A stretch of DNA of 15,760 nucleotides, from contig URUU01000047.1 in the NCBI GenBank assembly GCA_900551235.1, positions 1-15,760 of the forward strand. The letters run 5' to 3'. This DNA comes from an uncultured Lachnospiraceae bacterium. GTDB lineage: Bacteria; Bacillota; Clostridia; Lachnospirales; Lachnospiraceae. The notes beneath the pieces were generated by a model. That model did not search any database, was not told where the DNA came from, and worked only from the letters and a program-made list of their open reading frames with translations. A program made the position numbers and the translations under genes. Positions 6,653 to 14,694 of this stretch are shown piece by piece. Positions within the stretch are counted from its first letter, which is position 1. The number at the start of each line of letters is the position of its first letter.

Positions 6653-7437
6653 CGGTATTTTTGTGTGAGGACAGTGTGTGCGGTATTCTGACTGGTGTTT
6701 ATGATGCGTGGGGCAGCAAAAAGGGACATGCAAATGTAAAACTTGCCCTGAAAGAAGGATATCAGCCTGAGCTTTTTATGGACTGTCAGTATGTGAAAAC
6801 GGATGCAGAGAAAGCAGACAAAGTACTCCGTACTTTGAACCGGAAGATGTACCGGGAAGATTTTGAAGCACTTTATCGGGCAATCCTCTCAAAAGACAGA
6901 CAAAAAGCGGATAGTATCTATAAAATGATCGTGCTGGCATTGCATACCGAAAAAAAGCTGATTCATGCACTGGAGAACCCGACCGTCTTTTCTGTTTTTG
7001 AGATGGCGAGAAAAACGGAGAGAGAAGCGGCACACTACTTGGAATTCTTACGATTTCGGGAACTGGAGAATGGAATTCTGTTTTCAGTGATTGCACCGCA
7101 GGCACAGGTTCTGCCCCTGATCGGGGTGCATTTTGCGGACCGTTTTCCTATGGAGAATTTTGCAGTCTTTGACAAGACACATCAGGCAATGCTTATACAT
7201 GAAGCAGGAAAGGAATGGCTGATCCGGGAAGATATTGAAGTGTTCGATGAAACAAAACTGAAACTGTCCGAAAGCGAGAAAGAAATGAGCCAGGGATGGC
7301 AGATTTTCTTTGATACAATTGCAATAAAAGAACGAAAAAATGAAAAGCTGCAGCAGCAGCTTCTGCCATTAAAATACCGCCCATATCAGACAGAGCACCT
7401 TGAAAAAGAAGAAAAATGTGCATTTTTTTCAAAATAG
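6649..7437 (+). CDS. DUF4130 / TIGR03915 putative DNA metabolism protein
   Basis: A 262-residue protein of the family that accompanies the radical SAM repair protein. In many other bacteria the equivalent domain is fused to a uracil-DNA-glycosylase-like domain; here it stands alone. Recognisable parts are the N-terminal TVFLCEDSVCGILTGVYDAW, a central LEFLRFRELENGILFSVIAP, then VLPLIGVHFADRFPMENFAVF and the C-terminal WQIFFDTIAIKERKNEKLQ. No signal peptide or membrane segment is present. Its ATG lies within the stop of the radical SAM gene (4-bp overlap), which suggests the two proteins are made in fixed proportion and probably work together. The C-terminal tail is lysine/glutamate rich and ends in CAFFSK. 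Molecular function is unproven; I infer a nucleic acid lesion-processing partner. Confidence 0.88.
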   Translation: MTVFLCEDSVCGILTGVYDAWGSKKGHANVKLALKEGYQPELFMDCQYVKTDAEKADKVLRTLNRKMYREDFEALYRAILSKDRQKADSIYKMIVLALHTEKKLIHALENPTVFSVFEMARKTEREAAHYLEFLRFRELENGILFSVIAPQAQVLPLIGVHFADRFPMENFAVFDKTHQAMLIHEAGKEWLIREDIEVFDETKLKLSESEKEMSQGWQIFFDTIAIKERKNEKLQQQLLPLKYRPYQTEHLEKEEKCAFFSK

Positions 7438-7506
7438 AATCAACGAATCCTGTCAAAATGTTGCTTTTTTTGTTGTTTTTTAGCCATAAAAACGTAAAAA
7501 ATCACA

Positions 7507-7535
7507 TTGACAAATAAAGAGCTTAGTGTCATAAT
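7507..7535 (+). promoter_or_regulatory. Strong promoter of the HPr-like gene
   Basis: A perfect TTGACA (7507-7512) and CATAAT (7530-7535) are separated by 17 bp, with an extended -10 TG at 7527-7528. The leader to the ATG is about 85 nt. Confidence 0.85.
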
Positions 7536-7627
7536 ACGTGCAACGTAAAAACAAAGAAATCTTTCCTGGAGAGATTGCAGGAGTGATTTCGAGACACAAC
7601 ATTTCGCAGAACAGGAGGATGCAGATT

Positions 7628-7855
7628 ATGTTGGAAAAGAAAATCAAACTTACGGAATATGAAGAAGTCAAGGAATTTGTTCATGCCGCTGAAAAGTGTG
7701 ATTTTGACATTGACGTATTTTATAACAGGGTAATCATTGATGCCAAATCTATACTGGGAGTGCTGAGTCTTGATTTGTCCAGAGAACTGACCGTAAAATA
7801 TGGCGGTAAAAATAACGCTTTTGAACATGTATTATGCAAATATGCATGTGCATAA
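7628..7855 (+). CDS. HPr-fold protein lacking the phosphocarrier histidine (Crh-like)
   Basis: A 75-residue cytoplasmic protein with the HPr fold. AKSILGVLSLDLS (39-51) matches the HPr segment around the regulatory serine (KSIMGVMSL), so Ser41 corresponds to Ser46 of HPr, the target of HPr kinase. The active-site loop of true HPr (HARP around His15) is absent: the aligned stretch reads LTEYEEVKEF, with Glu10 where His15 would fall. It therefore cannot pass phosphate in the sugar phosphotransferase system, but could act as a Crh-type corepressor for CcpA or as another regulator. AGGAGG at 7613-7618 is 9 nt before the ATG; an upstream ATG at 7619 is too close to it. It has its own strong promoter and terminator. 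The fold is likely; the regulatory role is inferred. Confidence 0.82.
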   Translation: MLEKKIKLTEYEEVKEFVHAAEKCDFDIDVFYNRVIIDAKSILGVLSLDLSRELTVKYGGKNNAFEHVLCKYACA

Positions 7856-7930
7856 AGAAACAAAAGGGCAGAAGATCGGATCTTTATTAGATATTCTGTT
7901 TCGCAGGAGAAAATCTTCCGGTCATAAAAT

Positions 7931-7987
7931 GCTGCAGTACAAAGTAAAGTCAGAGAGACAGAGCTTTGTCCTGCAGCAATTTTTTTG
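7931..7987 (+). terminator. Rho-independent terminator after the HPr-like gene
   Basis: GCTGCAG-(T)-ACAAAG (7931-7944) pairs with CTTTGT-(C)-CTGCAGC (7964-7977), about 13 bp with one mismatch, followed by seven T residues (7980-7986). About 75 nt of untranslated sequence separates it from the stop codon. Confidence 0.88.
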
Positions 7988-8000
7988 AATGAATACAGAT

Positions 8001-8030
8001 AAACAGACAGGGGATTGTGAATGTCTGTTT
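8001..8030. repeat. Perfect 9-bp inverted repeat upstream of the helicase gene
   Basis: AAACAGACA (8001-8009) and TGTCTGTTT (8022-8030) are exact reverse complements spaced by 12 bp. The repeat lies 30 bp before the preferred start of the helicase and right after the previous terminator. It may be an operator or a leader hairpin. No convincing -35/-10 pair was found beside it. Confidence 0.6.
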
Positions 8031-8059
8031 TACACAGAGGCAGTATGGGAGGGAGAAAA

Positions 8060-10420
8060 GTGGAAAAGTTTCGGATATCGGTACGTTCACTGGTGGAATT
8101 TTTGCTGCGAAGCGGCGATATTGATGGCGGAAAAGGCACGGGGACAGATAAAGAAGCCATGCAGCTCGGAAGCCGGATACACAGAAAAATACAGGGAAGT
8201 ATGGGAACGGGATACCGGCCGGAGGTTTCCTTAAAAGCCGAGATTGTAAAAGAAATGTTTACACTATCTGTAGAAGGGCGGGCCGATGGAATCCTGGAAC
8301 AGGACGGGCATATCACGGTTGATGAGATCAAAGGGGTGTACCGCAGTCTGGATGCCATGGAAGAGCCGGATCTGCTGCATCTGGCACAGGCAAAGTGTTA
8401 TGCGGCAATTTACGGAAGCGAGCAGAAACTGGGCGTGATTTCGGTGCAGATGACATATTGCAATCTGGAAACAGAAGAGATCCGGCGTTTTGTGCAGGAG
8501 TTTTCTGTGGAAGAGCTGAAAAGCTGGTTTGATGATCTGACAGAAGAATACTGCAAGTGGTGTGAAATGCAGGTTCGCTGGAAAAAATGCCGTCAGAAGA
8601 GCATACATACCTGTGAGTTTCCGTTTTCTTACCGGGAAGGACAGAAACAACTGGCAGCAGTCGTATATCGGACGCTGGCCAACAGAAAAAAGCTTTTTAT
8701 CCAGGCTCCTACCGGTGTCGGTAAAACCATATCGACGGTCTTTCCGGCAGTCAGAGCAGTTGGAGAGAATTTAGGAGAGAAGATTTTTTATCTGACGGCA
8801 AAGACGGTCACAAGGACCGTTGCGGAAGAAGCTTTTTCTGTTTTAAAAGGCAAAGGGCTTCGCTATAAAGTACTGACGCTGACGGCAAAAGAAAAGATCT
8901 GTCCTCTGGAAGAGGCAAAATGCAATCCGATCGAATGTCCGTATGCGAAAGGGCATTACGACCGGGTAAACAGAGCAGTTTTTGAAATGCTCAATGAGAC
9001 AGAGGTGTTTGACCGGGAAGCTATCTGGAAACGGAGTGAGAAATGGAAGGTCTGCCCCTATGAGATGACGCTGGATCTTTCGATGTGGGTGGATGCCGTG
9101 ATCTGTGACTATAATTATGTATTTGACCCGAATGCGAGACTGAAGCGTTTTTTCGGTGACAATATAAAAGGAGATTATCTGTTTCTGATCGATGAGGCAC
9201 ACAATCTGGTGGAACGCGGACGGGAAATGTACAGTGCAAGTCTTTGCAAAGAGCGATTTCTGGAGATTCGCCGCCTGGTAAAAAGCAAAAGCAGAAAAAT
9301 CAGCCGTACGCTGGAAAAATGCAGCCGGATCCTTCTGGAATGGAAACGGGAATGTGAAGATTATCAGATACGAAAAAATATAAATGTGCTGATTCTGCCG
9401 CTGATGAATCTCTGCGGTGAACTGGAAGACTTTCTGGAAGAGGAGCCAGATGGAGAACTGCATGAAAAAGTGCTGGAATTTTATTTTGAAGTTTCTAAAT
9501 TTCTGAATATTTATGATATGGTGGATGAGCATTATGTGATCTACACGTACTATGCACCGGATGGCAGCTTTCTTGTGCGGCTTTACTGTGTGGATACATC
9601 AGCAAACATCCAGAAATGTCTGGACAAAGCGAACGCAGCCATCTTTTTTTCGGCAACCCTTCTTCCGGTACAGTATTACATCAGTCTGCTAAGTGAAGCA
9701 AACGACGATTATGCGATCTATGTCAGGTCTCCGTTTGATCCGAAGAACCGTGCTGTTCTGATCGGAACGGATGTCAGCAGCCGCTATACAAGAAGAGGTC
9801 AGGAAGAATATATGCGGATTGCGGCATATATCAGACAGACGGTCATGCAGAAAAAAGGGAATTATCTGGTATTCTTTCCGTCTTATCGTATGCTTCAGGA
9901 TGTGATGGCGTGTACTGAGCCGCAGTTGGATATCAGTATTCGCTGTATCTGCCAGACATCCGGGATGACTGAGGAGGAAAGAGAGGCATTTCTGCATGAA
10001 TTTGAGCAGGAGCGAAAAGAGGGAGAGGGACTTCTGGGATTCTGTGTGATGGGAGGGATCTTCGGCGAAGGGATCGACCTGAAAGAGGACCGTCTGATAG
10101 GAGCGATCATCGTCGGAACCGGTATTCCGCAGATCTGCCGGGAGCGTGAGATCCTGAAGCAGTATTACGATGAAAGAAATGAGGACGGCTTTGCCTATGC
10201 CTATCGCTATCCGGGGATGAACAAAGTTTTGCAGTCAGCAGGAAGAGTGATCCGCACCGCAGAGGATCGAGGTGTAGTGCTGCTGCTCGATGAACGTTTT
10301 GCGAAAAGTGAATACCGGAAAATGTTTCCAAGAGAATGGGAAAAGTGTGAGTATTGCAGCCGGAGCAATGTAGCAGACAAACTCGGGCGTTTCTGGGAAC
10401 TTTCAGAATATGAGCACTAA
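8060..10420 (+). CDS. DinG/XPD-type Fe-S helicase with N-terminal PD-(D/E)XK nuclease domain
   Basis: A superfamily 2 ATP-dependent 5'-3' DNA helicase of 786 residues, probably for repair or recombination. The N-terminal 200 residues resemble RecB/Cas4-type nucleases: GSRIHRKIQ (His41), RADG (Asp76), VDEIKG (Asp88, Glu89, Lys91) and the QxxxY helix LAQAKCYAAIY (Gln110, Tyr114) are all present, so the nuclease looks active. The helicase follows: Walker A APTGVGKT (216-223); four cysteines at 281, 288, 293 and 332 that would hold the XPD-type [4Fe-4S] cluster; DEAH (378-381); FSATL (530-534); GGIFGEGID (665-673); and motif VI QSAGRVIR (725-732). I prefer the GTG at 8060: GGAGGG precedes it by 6 nt and the protein then begins MEKFRISVRSLVEF, as in relatives. 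An ATG at 8021 is the alternative (799 aa). Confidence 0.9.
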   Translation: MEKFRISVRSLVEFLLRSGDIDGGKGTGTDKEAMQLGSRIHRKIQGSMGTGYRPEVSLKAEIVKEMFTLSVEGRADGILEQDGHITVDEIKGVYRSLDAMEEPDLLHLAQAKCYAAIYGSEQKLGVISVQMTYCNLETEEIRRFVQEFSVEELKSWFDDLTEEYCKWCEMQVRWKKCRQKSIHTCEFPFSYREGQKQLAAVVYRTLANRKKLFIQAPTGVGKTISTVFPAVRAVGENLGEKIFYLTAKTVTRTVAEEAFSVLKGKGLRYKVLTLTAKEKICPLEEAKCNPIECPYAKGHYDRVNRAVFEMLNETEVFDREAIWKRSEKWKVCPYEMTLDLSMWVDAVICDYNYVFDPNARLKRFFGDNIKGDYLFLIDEAHNLVERGREMYSASLCKERFLEIRRLVKSKSRKISRTLEKCSRILLEWKRECEDYQIRKNINVLILPLMNLCGELEDFLEEEPDGELHEKVLEFYFEVSKFLNIYDMVDEHYVIYTYYAPDGSFLVRLYCVDTSANIQKCLDKANAAIFFSATLLPVQYYISLLSEANDDYAIYVRSPFDPKNRAVLIGTDVSSRYTRRGQEEYMRIAAYIRQTVMQKKGNYLVFFPSYRMLQDVMACTEPQLDISIRCICQTSGMTEEEREAFLHEFEQERKEGEGLLGFCVMGGIFGEGIDLKEDRLIGAIIVGTGIPQICREREILKQYYDERNEDGFAYAYRYPGMNKVLQSAGRVIRTAEDRGVVLLLDERFAKSEYRKMFPREWEKCEYCSRSNVADKLGRFWELSEYEH

Positions 10421-10428
10421 AATACGGC

Positions 10429-10457
10429 TTGTCAGAAAATCTGTCAGGTGATACAAT
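10429..10457 (+). promoter_or_regulatory. Promoter of purL
   Basis: TTGTCA (10429-10434) and TACAAT (10452-10457) are separated by 17 bp, with an extended -10 TG at 10449-10450. The leader is about 40 nt. AGGTGA occurs twice, over the -10 region and over the transcription start (10446-10451 and 10465-10470). I see no guanine riboswitch or typical PurBox. Confidence 0.75.
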
Positions 10458-10502
10458 AGCAGACAGGTGACTAACCAACCAATACAGAGTATGGAGGAAC
10501 TT

Positions 10503-13500
10503 ATGAGCAGTGTAAGAAGAGTATATGTGGAAAAGAAGCCGGCCTTTGCTGTACAGGCAAAGGATCTTCGGCATGAACTCCGTAAATATCTGGGAGTATC
10601 CGGACTGACCGGAGTCAGAGTACTGATTCGTTATGATGTGGAAAATATATCGGATGATGTTTTTGAAAAAGCATGCAAGACCGTTTTTGCAGAACCGCCG
10701 GTAGATACCCTTTACAAAGAAAGTTTCGAGATGGCAGAGAATGCACGCGTCTTTTCTGTAGAATTCCTTCCTGGACAGTTTGACCAGAGAGCAGATTCAG
10801 CAGTGCAGTGTGTGAAATTCCTGAATGAAGAGGAAGAACCGGTGATCCGTTCTGCCACCACGTATGTGATCGAAGGCGAAGTGAGCGATGAAGAGTTCGA
10901 AGCCATCAAACATCACTGCATCAACCCGGTTGATTCCCGCGAGACCGGCATGGAAAAACCAGAAACGCTGGTTGCAAAATTTGAAGAGCCTGCAGATGTA
11001 GCGATTCTGGACGGATTCCAGGCTATGCCGGAGGCAGAACTGAAGAAACTGTACGATTCTTTGAATCTTGCAATGACCTTCAAAGACTTTTTACATATCC
11101 AGAATTACTTCAAATCCGAAGAACACCGTGATCCGTCCATGACTGAGATTCGTGTTCTGGATACCTACTGGTCTGATCACTGCCGCCATACAACATTCTC
11201 AACAGAACTGAAGAATGTTGCATTTACCGATGGATATTACCGTGAGCCGATCGAAGGCACCTATCAGAAATATCTGGCTGACCGTGCAGAGATCTTCAAA
11301 GGAAGAAACGATAAATTCGTATGTCTGATGGATCTGGCACTGATGGCGATGCGTAAGCTCAAAAAAGAAGGAAAACTCGATGACCAGGAAGAATCCGATG
11401 AGATCAATGCCTGCAGTATCGTAGTTCCGGTTGAGATCGACGGAAAGACAGAAGAATGGCTGGTTAACTTTAAGAACGAAACACACAATCATCCGACCGA
11501 GATCGAACCGTTTGGTGGTGCGGCAACCTGTCTTGGCGGTGCGATCCGTGATCCGCTTTCCGGACGTACGTATGTATATCAGGCAATGCGTGTGACCGGT
11601 GCGGCAGATCCGACCGTTTCTGTCAAAGAAACACTCAAAGGTAAGCTCCCACAGAAAAAACTGGTGCGTGAGGCAGCCCACGGCTACAGTTCCTACGGCA
11701 ACCAGATCGGTCTTGCAACCGGATATGTCAAAGAAATCTATCATCCGGATTACGTTGCAAAGAGAATGGAGATCGGAGCTGTTATGGGTGCCGCTCCGCG
11801 CAAAGATGTAAAAAGAATGACATCTGATCCGGGAGACATCATCATTCTGCTCGGCGGACGTACCGGCCGTGACGGTATCGGCGGTGCAACCGGTTCCTCC
11901 AAAGTCCATACCGAAGCTTCCATCGAAGTGTGCGGAGCAGAAGTACAGAAAGGAAATGCACCGACAGAGCGTAAGATCCAGAGAATGTTCCGTCGTCCGG
12001 AAGTCAGCAGACTGATCAAAAAGTGCAACGACTTTGGTGCAGGCGGTGTGTCCGTGGCAATTGGAGAACTGGCAGACGGACTGAATATCTACCTTGACAA
12101 AGTGCCGAAGAAATACGCAGGTCTTGACGGAACAGAAATCGCCATTTCTGAATCTCAGGAGCGTATGGCTGTTGTCGTAGATCCAAAAGATGTTGAAGAA
12201 TTCCTGAAATATGCAAACGAAGAAAACCTGGAGGCAGTGGAAGTGGCAGTTGTCACAGAATCTCCGCGTCTTGTCCTGATCTGGAGAGATAAAGAGATCG
12301 TAAATATTTCCAGGGCATTCCTGGATACAAACGGTGCACATCAGGAGACCGATGTAAAAGCAGAGATTCCTTCACAGGAAAATAAATATTTCACAAAACC
12401 GGAAGTAACAGATGTAAAAGAAAAATGGCTCTCCATGCTGGCTGATCTGAACTGCTGTTCACAGAAAGGTCTTGTGGAAATGTTTGACAGTTCCATCGGA
12501 GCAGGTTCTGTGCTGATGCCGTACGGCGGTAAATATCAGATGACAGAGACACAGGCCATGGTTGCAAAACTTCCGGTGCTGGAAGGCAAGACAGACACCG
12601 TAACGATGATGAGCTACGGTTTTGATCCGTATCTGTCAAGCTGGAGTCCGTATCACGGAGCAATCTATGCTGTGATCGAGTCTGTTTCACGTATCGTTGC
12701 AGGCGGCGGAGATTTCAGCAAGATCCGTTTTACCTTCCAGGAGTATTTCCGCCGTATGAGTGAAGATCCGGCAAGATGGAGCCAGCCGTTCCTGGCACTG
12801 CTTGGTGCATACGATGCACAGCTTGGATTTGGACTGCCTTCCATCGGTGGAAAAGACAGTATGTCCGGAACTTTCAATGAGATCGATGTTCCGCCGACAC
12901 TGGTATCTTTCGCTGTGGATGTGGCAAGTGACAAGACCATGATCACACCTGAACTGAAAAGCGCAGGAAACAAACTGGTTCTGCTGAAGATCGACCGTGA
13001 TGAATATGATCTGCCGGATTACGAAAAGATCATGGATCAGTATCATAAATTCTTTGAAGATGTCAGGGCAGGCAGGATCGTATCTGCCTATGCACTGGAC
13101 GGAAACGGTCTGGCAGCAGCACTCAGCAAGATGGCATTTGGTAACCACAAAGGTGTCAAGATCGATGCACAGGTAGCAAAAGAAGACCTTTTTGCTGCAG
13201 ATTTCGGAAGCATCGTGGCAGAAGTACCGGCAGATAAAGTGGCAGAGCTTACGATCGCAGGCGTTGTGGTTGGTGAAGTAGAAGACGATGCAGTGCTTTC
13301 CTATGGGGATGTAAAAGTTACAATGGAAGAAGCACTGGCTTCATGGAAAGGTACGCTGGAGAGAGTGTTTAAGACCGTATCCGGAGCAGAGAAAAACGAT
13401 GGTCCGGCACCGGAGAGTGTAGAAGCACAGCAGGCAGCAGACGGAGGCACGATCGACGAGAACGGCTGCTACCATGCAGGAAGCATTTATGTATGCAAAC

Positions 13501-14312
13501 ATAAAGTGGCAAAACCACGTGTATTTATCCCGGTATTCCCTGGTACGAACTGTGAATACGACAGTACAAAGGCATTTGAACGTGCCGGTGCAGAAGTGGA
13601 TGTAAAAGTATTTAAGAACCTGACAGCAGAAGATATCCGTGATTCTGTCGATATTTTTGCAAAAGCGATCGACCAGGCACAGATTATCATGTTCCCGGGT
13701 GGATTTTCGGCAGGTGACGAACCGGATGGTTCCGCAAAATTCTTTGCAACGGCATTTCAGAATGCAAAGATGAAAGAAGCTGTTACCAGACTTCTGGAAG
13801 AACGGGACGGACTGGCACTTGGTATTTGTAACGGATTCCAGGCACTGATCAAACTGGGACTGGTTCCTTACGGAAAGATCACCGGTCAGACACCGGATTC
13901 TCCGACACTGACATACAATACTATCGGACGTCATATTTCCAGGATGGTCTATACAAAGGTTGTGACAAACAAATCCCCGTGGCTGGCACAGGCAGAGCTC
14001 GGAGCAACTTACTGCAGCCCGGCATCCCATGGCGAAGGACGTTTTGTGGCAAGTGAAGAATGGATCAAGAAGCTCTATGCAAACGGTCAGATCGCGACAC
14101 GTTACGTGGATGCAGACGGCAATGTACAGTTAAACGACGAAGAATGGAATGTCAACGGTTCTTACTATGCGATTGAAGGTATCACAAGCCCGGACGGACG
14201 TGTGCTTGGTAAGATGGCTCATGCAGAGAGAAGAGGAGATTCCGTTGCGATCAATATTTTTGGAGAGCAGGATCTGAAAATCTTTGAATCCGGCGTTGCT
14301 TACTTTAAATAA
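10503..14312 (+). CDS. purL: Phosphoribosylformylglycinamidine synthase, single-chain form with fused glutaminase
   Basis: Fourth step of purine synthesis: converts FGAR to FGAM using ATP and glutamine ammonia. At 1269 residues this is the large one-polypeptide form, here of the clostridial type, so no separate purS and purQ are needed. The N-terminal PurS-like part (about 1-150) is followed by the first synthase half with FKNETHNHPTEIEPFGG (from 323; His328 and His330), DPGDIIILLGGRTGRDGIGG and FGAGGVS. The second half contains GGGDFSK and GLPSIGGKDSMSG. The class I glutaminase starts near 1006 (RVFIPVFPGTNCEYD); its triad is Cys1109 in LGICNGFQ, His1176 and Glu1178 in ASHGEGRF. The ATG at 10503 is chosen because GGAGG lies 5 nt upstream; a further upstream ATG (10467) adds 12 residues without a ribosome binding site. 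The gene stands alone, apart from other pur genes. Confidence 0.97.
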   Translation: MSSVRRVYVEKKPAFAVQAKDLRHELRKYLGVSGLTGVRVLIRYDVENISDDVFEKACKTVFAEPPVDTLYKESFEMAENARVFSVEFLPGQFDQRADSAVQCVKFLNEEEEPVIRSATTYVIEGEVSDEEFEAIKHHCINPVDSRETGMEKPETLVAKFEEPADVAILDGFQAMPEAELKKLYDSLNLAMTFKDFLHIQNYFKSEEHRDPSMTEIRVLDTYWSDHCRHTTFSTELKNVAFTDGYYREPIEGTYQKYLADRAEIFKGRNDKFVCLMDLALMAMRKLKKEGKLDDQEESDEINACSIVVPVEIDGKTEEWLVNFKNETHNHPTEIEPFGGAATCLGGAIRDPLSGRTYVYQAMRVTGAADPTVSVKETLKGKLPQKKLVREAAHGYSSYGNQIGLATGYVKEIYHPDYVAKRMEIGAVMGAAPRKDVKRMTSDPGDIIILLGGRTGRDGIGGATGSSKVHTEASIEVCGAEVQKGNAPTERKIQRMFRRPEVSRLIKKCNDFGAGGVSVAIGELADGLNIYLDKVPKKYAGLDGTEIAISESQERMAVVVDPKDVEEFLKYANEENLEAVEVAVVTESPRLVLIWRDKEIVNISRAFLDTNGAHQETDVKAEIPSQENKYFTKPEVTDVKEKWLSMLADLNCCSQKGLVEMFDSSIGAGSVLMPYGGKYQMTETQAMVAKLPVLEGKTDTVTMMSYGFDPYLSSWSPYHGAIYAVIESVSRIVAGGGDFSKIRFTFQEYFRRMSEDPARWSQPFLALLGAYDAQLGFGLPSIGGKDSMSGTFNEIDVPPTLVSFAVDVASDKTMITPELKSAGNKLVLLKIDRDEYDLPDYEKIMDQYHKFFEDVRAGRIVSAYALDGNGLAAALSKMAFGNHKGVKIDAQVAKEDLFAADFGSIVAEVPADKVAELTIAGVVVGEVEDDAVLSYGDVKVTMEEALASWKGTLERVFKTVSGAEKNDGPAPESVEAQQAADGGTIDENGCYHAGSIYVCKHKVAKPRVFIPVFPGTNCEYDSTKAFERAGAEVDVKVFKNLTAEDIRDSVDIFAKAIDQAQIIMFPGGFSAGDEPDGSAKFFATAFQNAKMKEAVTRLLEERDGLALGICNGFQALIKLGLVPYGKITGQTPDSPTLTYNTIGRHISRMVYTKVVTNKSPWLAQAELGATYCSPASHGEGRFVASEEWIKKLYANGQIATRYVDADGNVQLNDEEWNVNGSYYAIEGITSPDGRVLGKMAHAERRGDSVAINIFGEQDLKIFESGVAYFK

Positions 14313-14316
14313 TTTG

Positions 14317-14570
14317 TATGATGCCAGGGTCAAAAGGTCTAAATCCATATGAGCTTGCTCATAGGTGGATGAAAGACCTTGGGACCCGCCCCGATATGAG
14401 CATAAAAGTGGGATGATAATCCCACGATATGCGAATACTGGGGTGCTATGTGCCAGTGGCACATGTTTAGCACCGACCGAAGCGGAGCGTAGAAAGGATT
14501 GTGGGAGTGCAACGCACGGAACAATCCGTAGGCATCATAGTTGGAGGTTTTTGACACCCACATCATCATA
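14317..14570 (+). ncRNA. Large structured RNA element, possibly raiA-type or a mobile repeat
   Basis: No gene is present. Every part of this 254-nt stretch can be paired. A long closing stem joins TATGATG (14317-14323), GGGT (14327-14330) and CAAAA (14331-14335) with TTTTG (14549-14553), ACCC (14556-14559) and CATCATA (14564-14570). Inside are AAGGTCT/AGACCTT (14334-14340/14374-14380), enclosing ATCCA-TATGAG/CTCATA-TGGAT; GCATA/TATGC around GTGGGAT-GATA-ATCCCAC (14408-14425); GGTGCTA-TGTGCC-AGT-GGCACA-TAGCACC (14442-14474); and GGATTGT/ACAATCC (14496-14502/14521-14527) with an inner TGC-AAC-GCA. In addition GGCATCATA (14531-14539) exactly complements 14317-14325. It follows the purL stop by 4 nt and precedes a terminator, so it is transcribed at least by readthrough. 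Size and occurrence in Clostridia would fit the raiA RNA family, but I cannot confirm that from memory of its consensus. A MITE-like repeat is the alternative. Confidence 0.6.
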
Positions 14571-14600
14571 TTTTTGAAAAAATGTCGACTCAATAATGAA

Positions 14601-14643
14601 AAGACTTTCGAGGGCAGAGATGCTTTCGGAAGTCTTTTTTTTG
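14601..14643 (+). terminator. Rho-independent terminator after purL and the structured RNA
   Basis: AAGACTT-TCG (14601-14610) pairs with CGG-AAGTCTT (14627-14636), about 10 bp including a G-T pair, around a 16-nt loop. The stem is followed by a run of T residues to 14642. It ends transcription from purL through the structured element. Confidence 0.85.
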
Positions 14644-14644
14644 T

Positions 14645-14672
14645 CTTAGTGGGAGTGTGATCTCCGGCTAAG
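14645..14672. repeat. Hairpin CTTAG-T-GGAG / CTCC-CTAAG
   Basis: CTTAG (14645-14649) and GGAG (14652-14655) pair with CTCC (14662-14665) and CTAAG (14668-14672) around a 6-nt loop. It directly follows the terminator and has no T tail, so it is a separate palindrome in the 280-bp gap before the transposase-like gene. Confidence 0.5.
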
Positions 14673-14694
14673 ATAAACGCTCCGCAAGGGTATA

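Noticed and set aside
7441..7475. Possible terminator after the DUF4130 gene
   Set aside because: Two T runs are present, but the only stem is CAAC/GTTG with a long loop, too weak to call.
7800..7988. 62-codon open frame overlapping the end of the HPr-like gene
   Set aside because: Ends inside the terminator stem and T run, and has no ribosome binding site.
8843..9532. 229-codon minus-strand open frame inside the helicase
   Set aside because: Antisense to the conserved helicase core; phenylalanine/isoleucine-rich shadow translation.
10421..10502. Purine riboswitch or PurR box upstream of purL
   Set aside because: The leader is only about 40 nt and lacks the three-way junction signatures and the CGAA-type PurBox.
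11199..12341. 380-codon open frame on the minus strand
   Set aside because: Lies wholly antisense to purL. The translation is cysteine/histidine/phenylalanine rich with no family features, and no ribosome binding site was seen. A by-product of purL codon bias.
14317..14570. Naming the structured element as HEARO/IscB guide RNA, tmRNA, SRP RNA, RNase P RNA or 6S RNA
   Set aside because: I saw none of the hallmark sequences of the housekeeping RNAs, and there is no IscB or TnpB gene in the window. raiA is kept only as a hypothesis.
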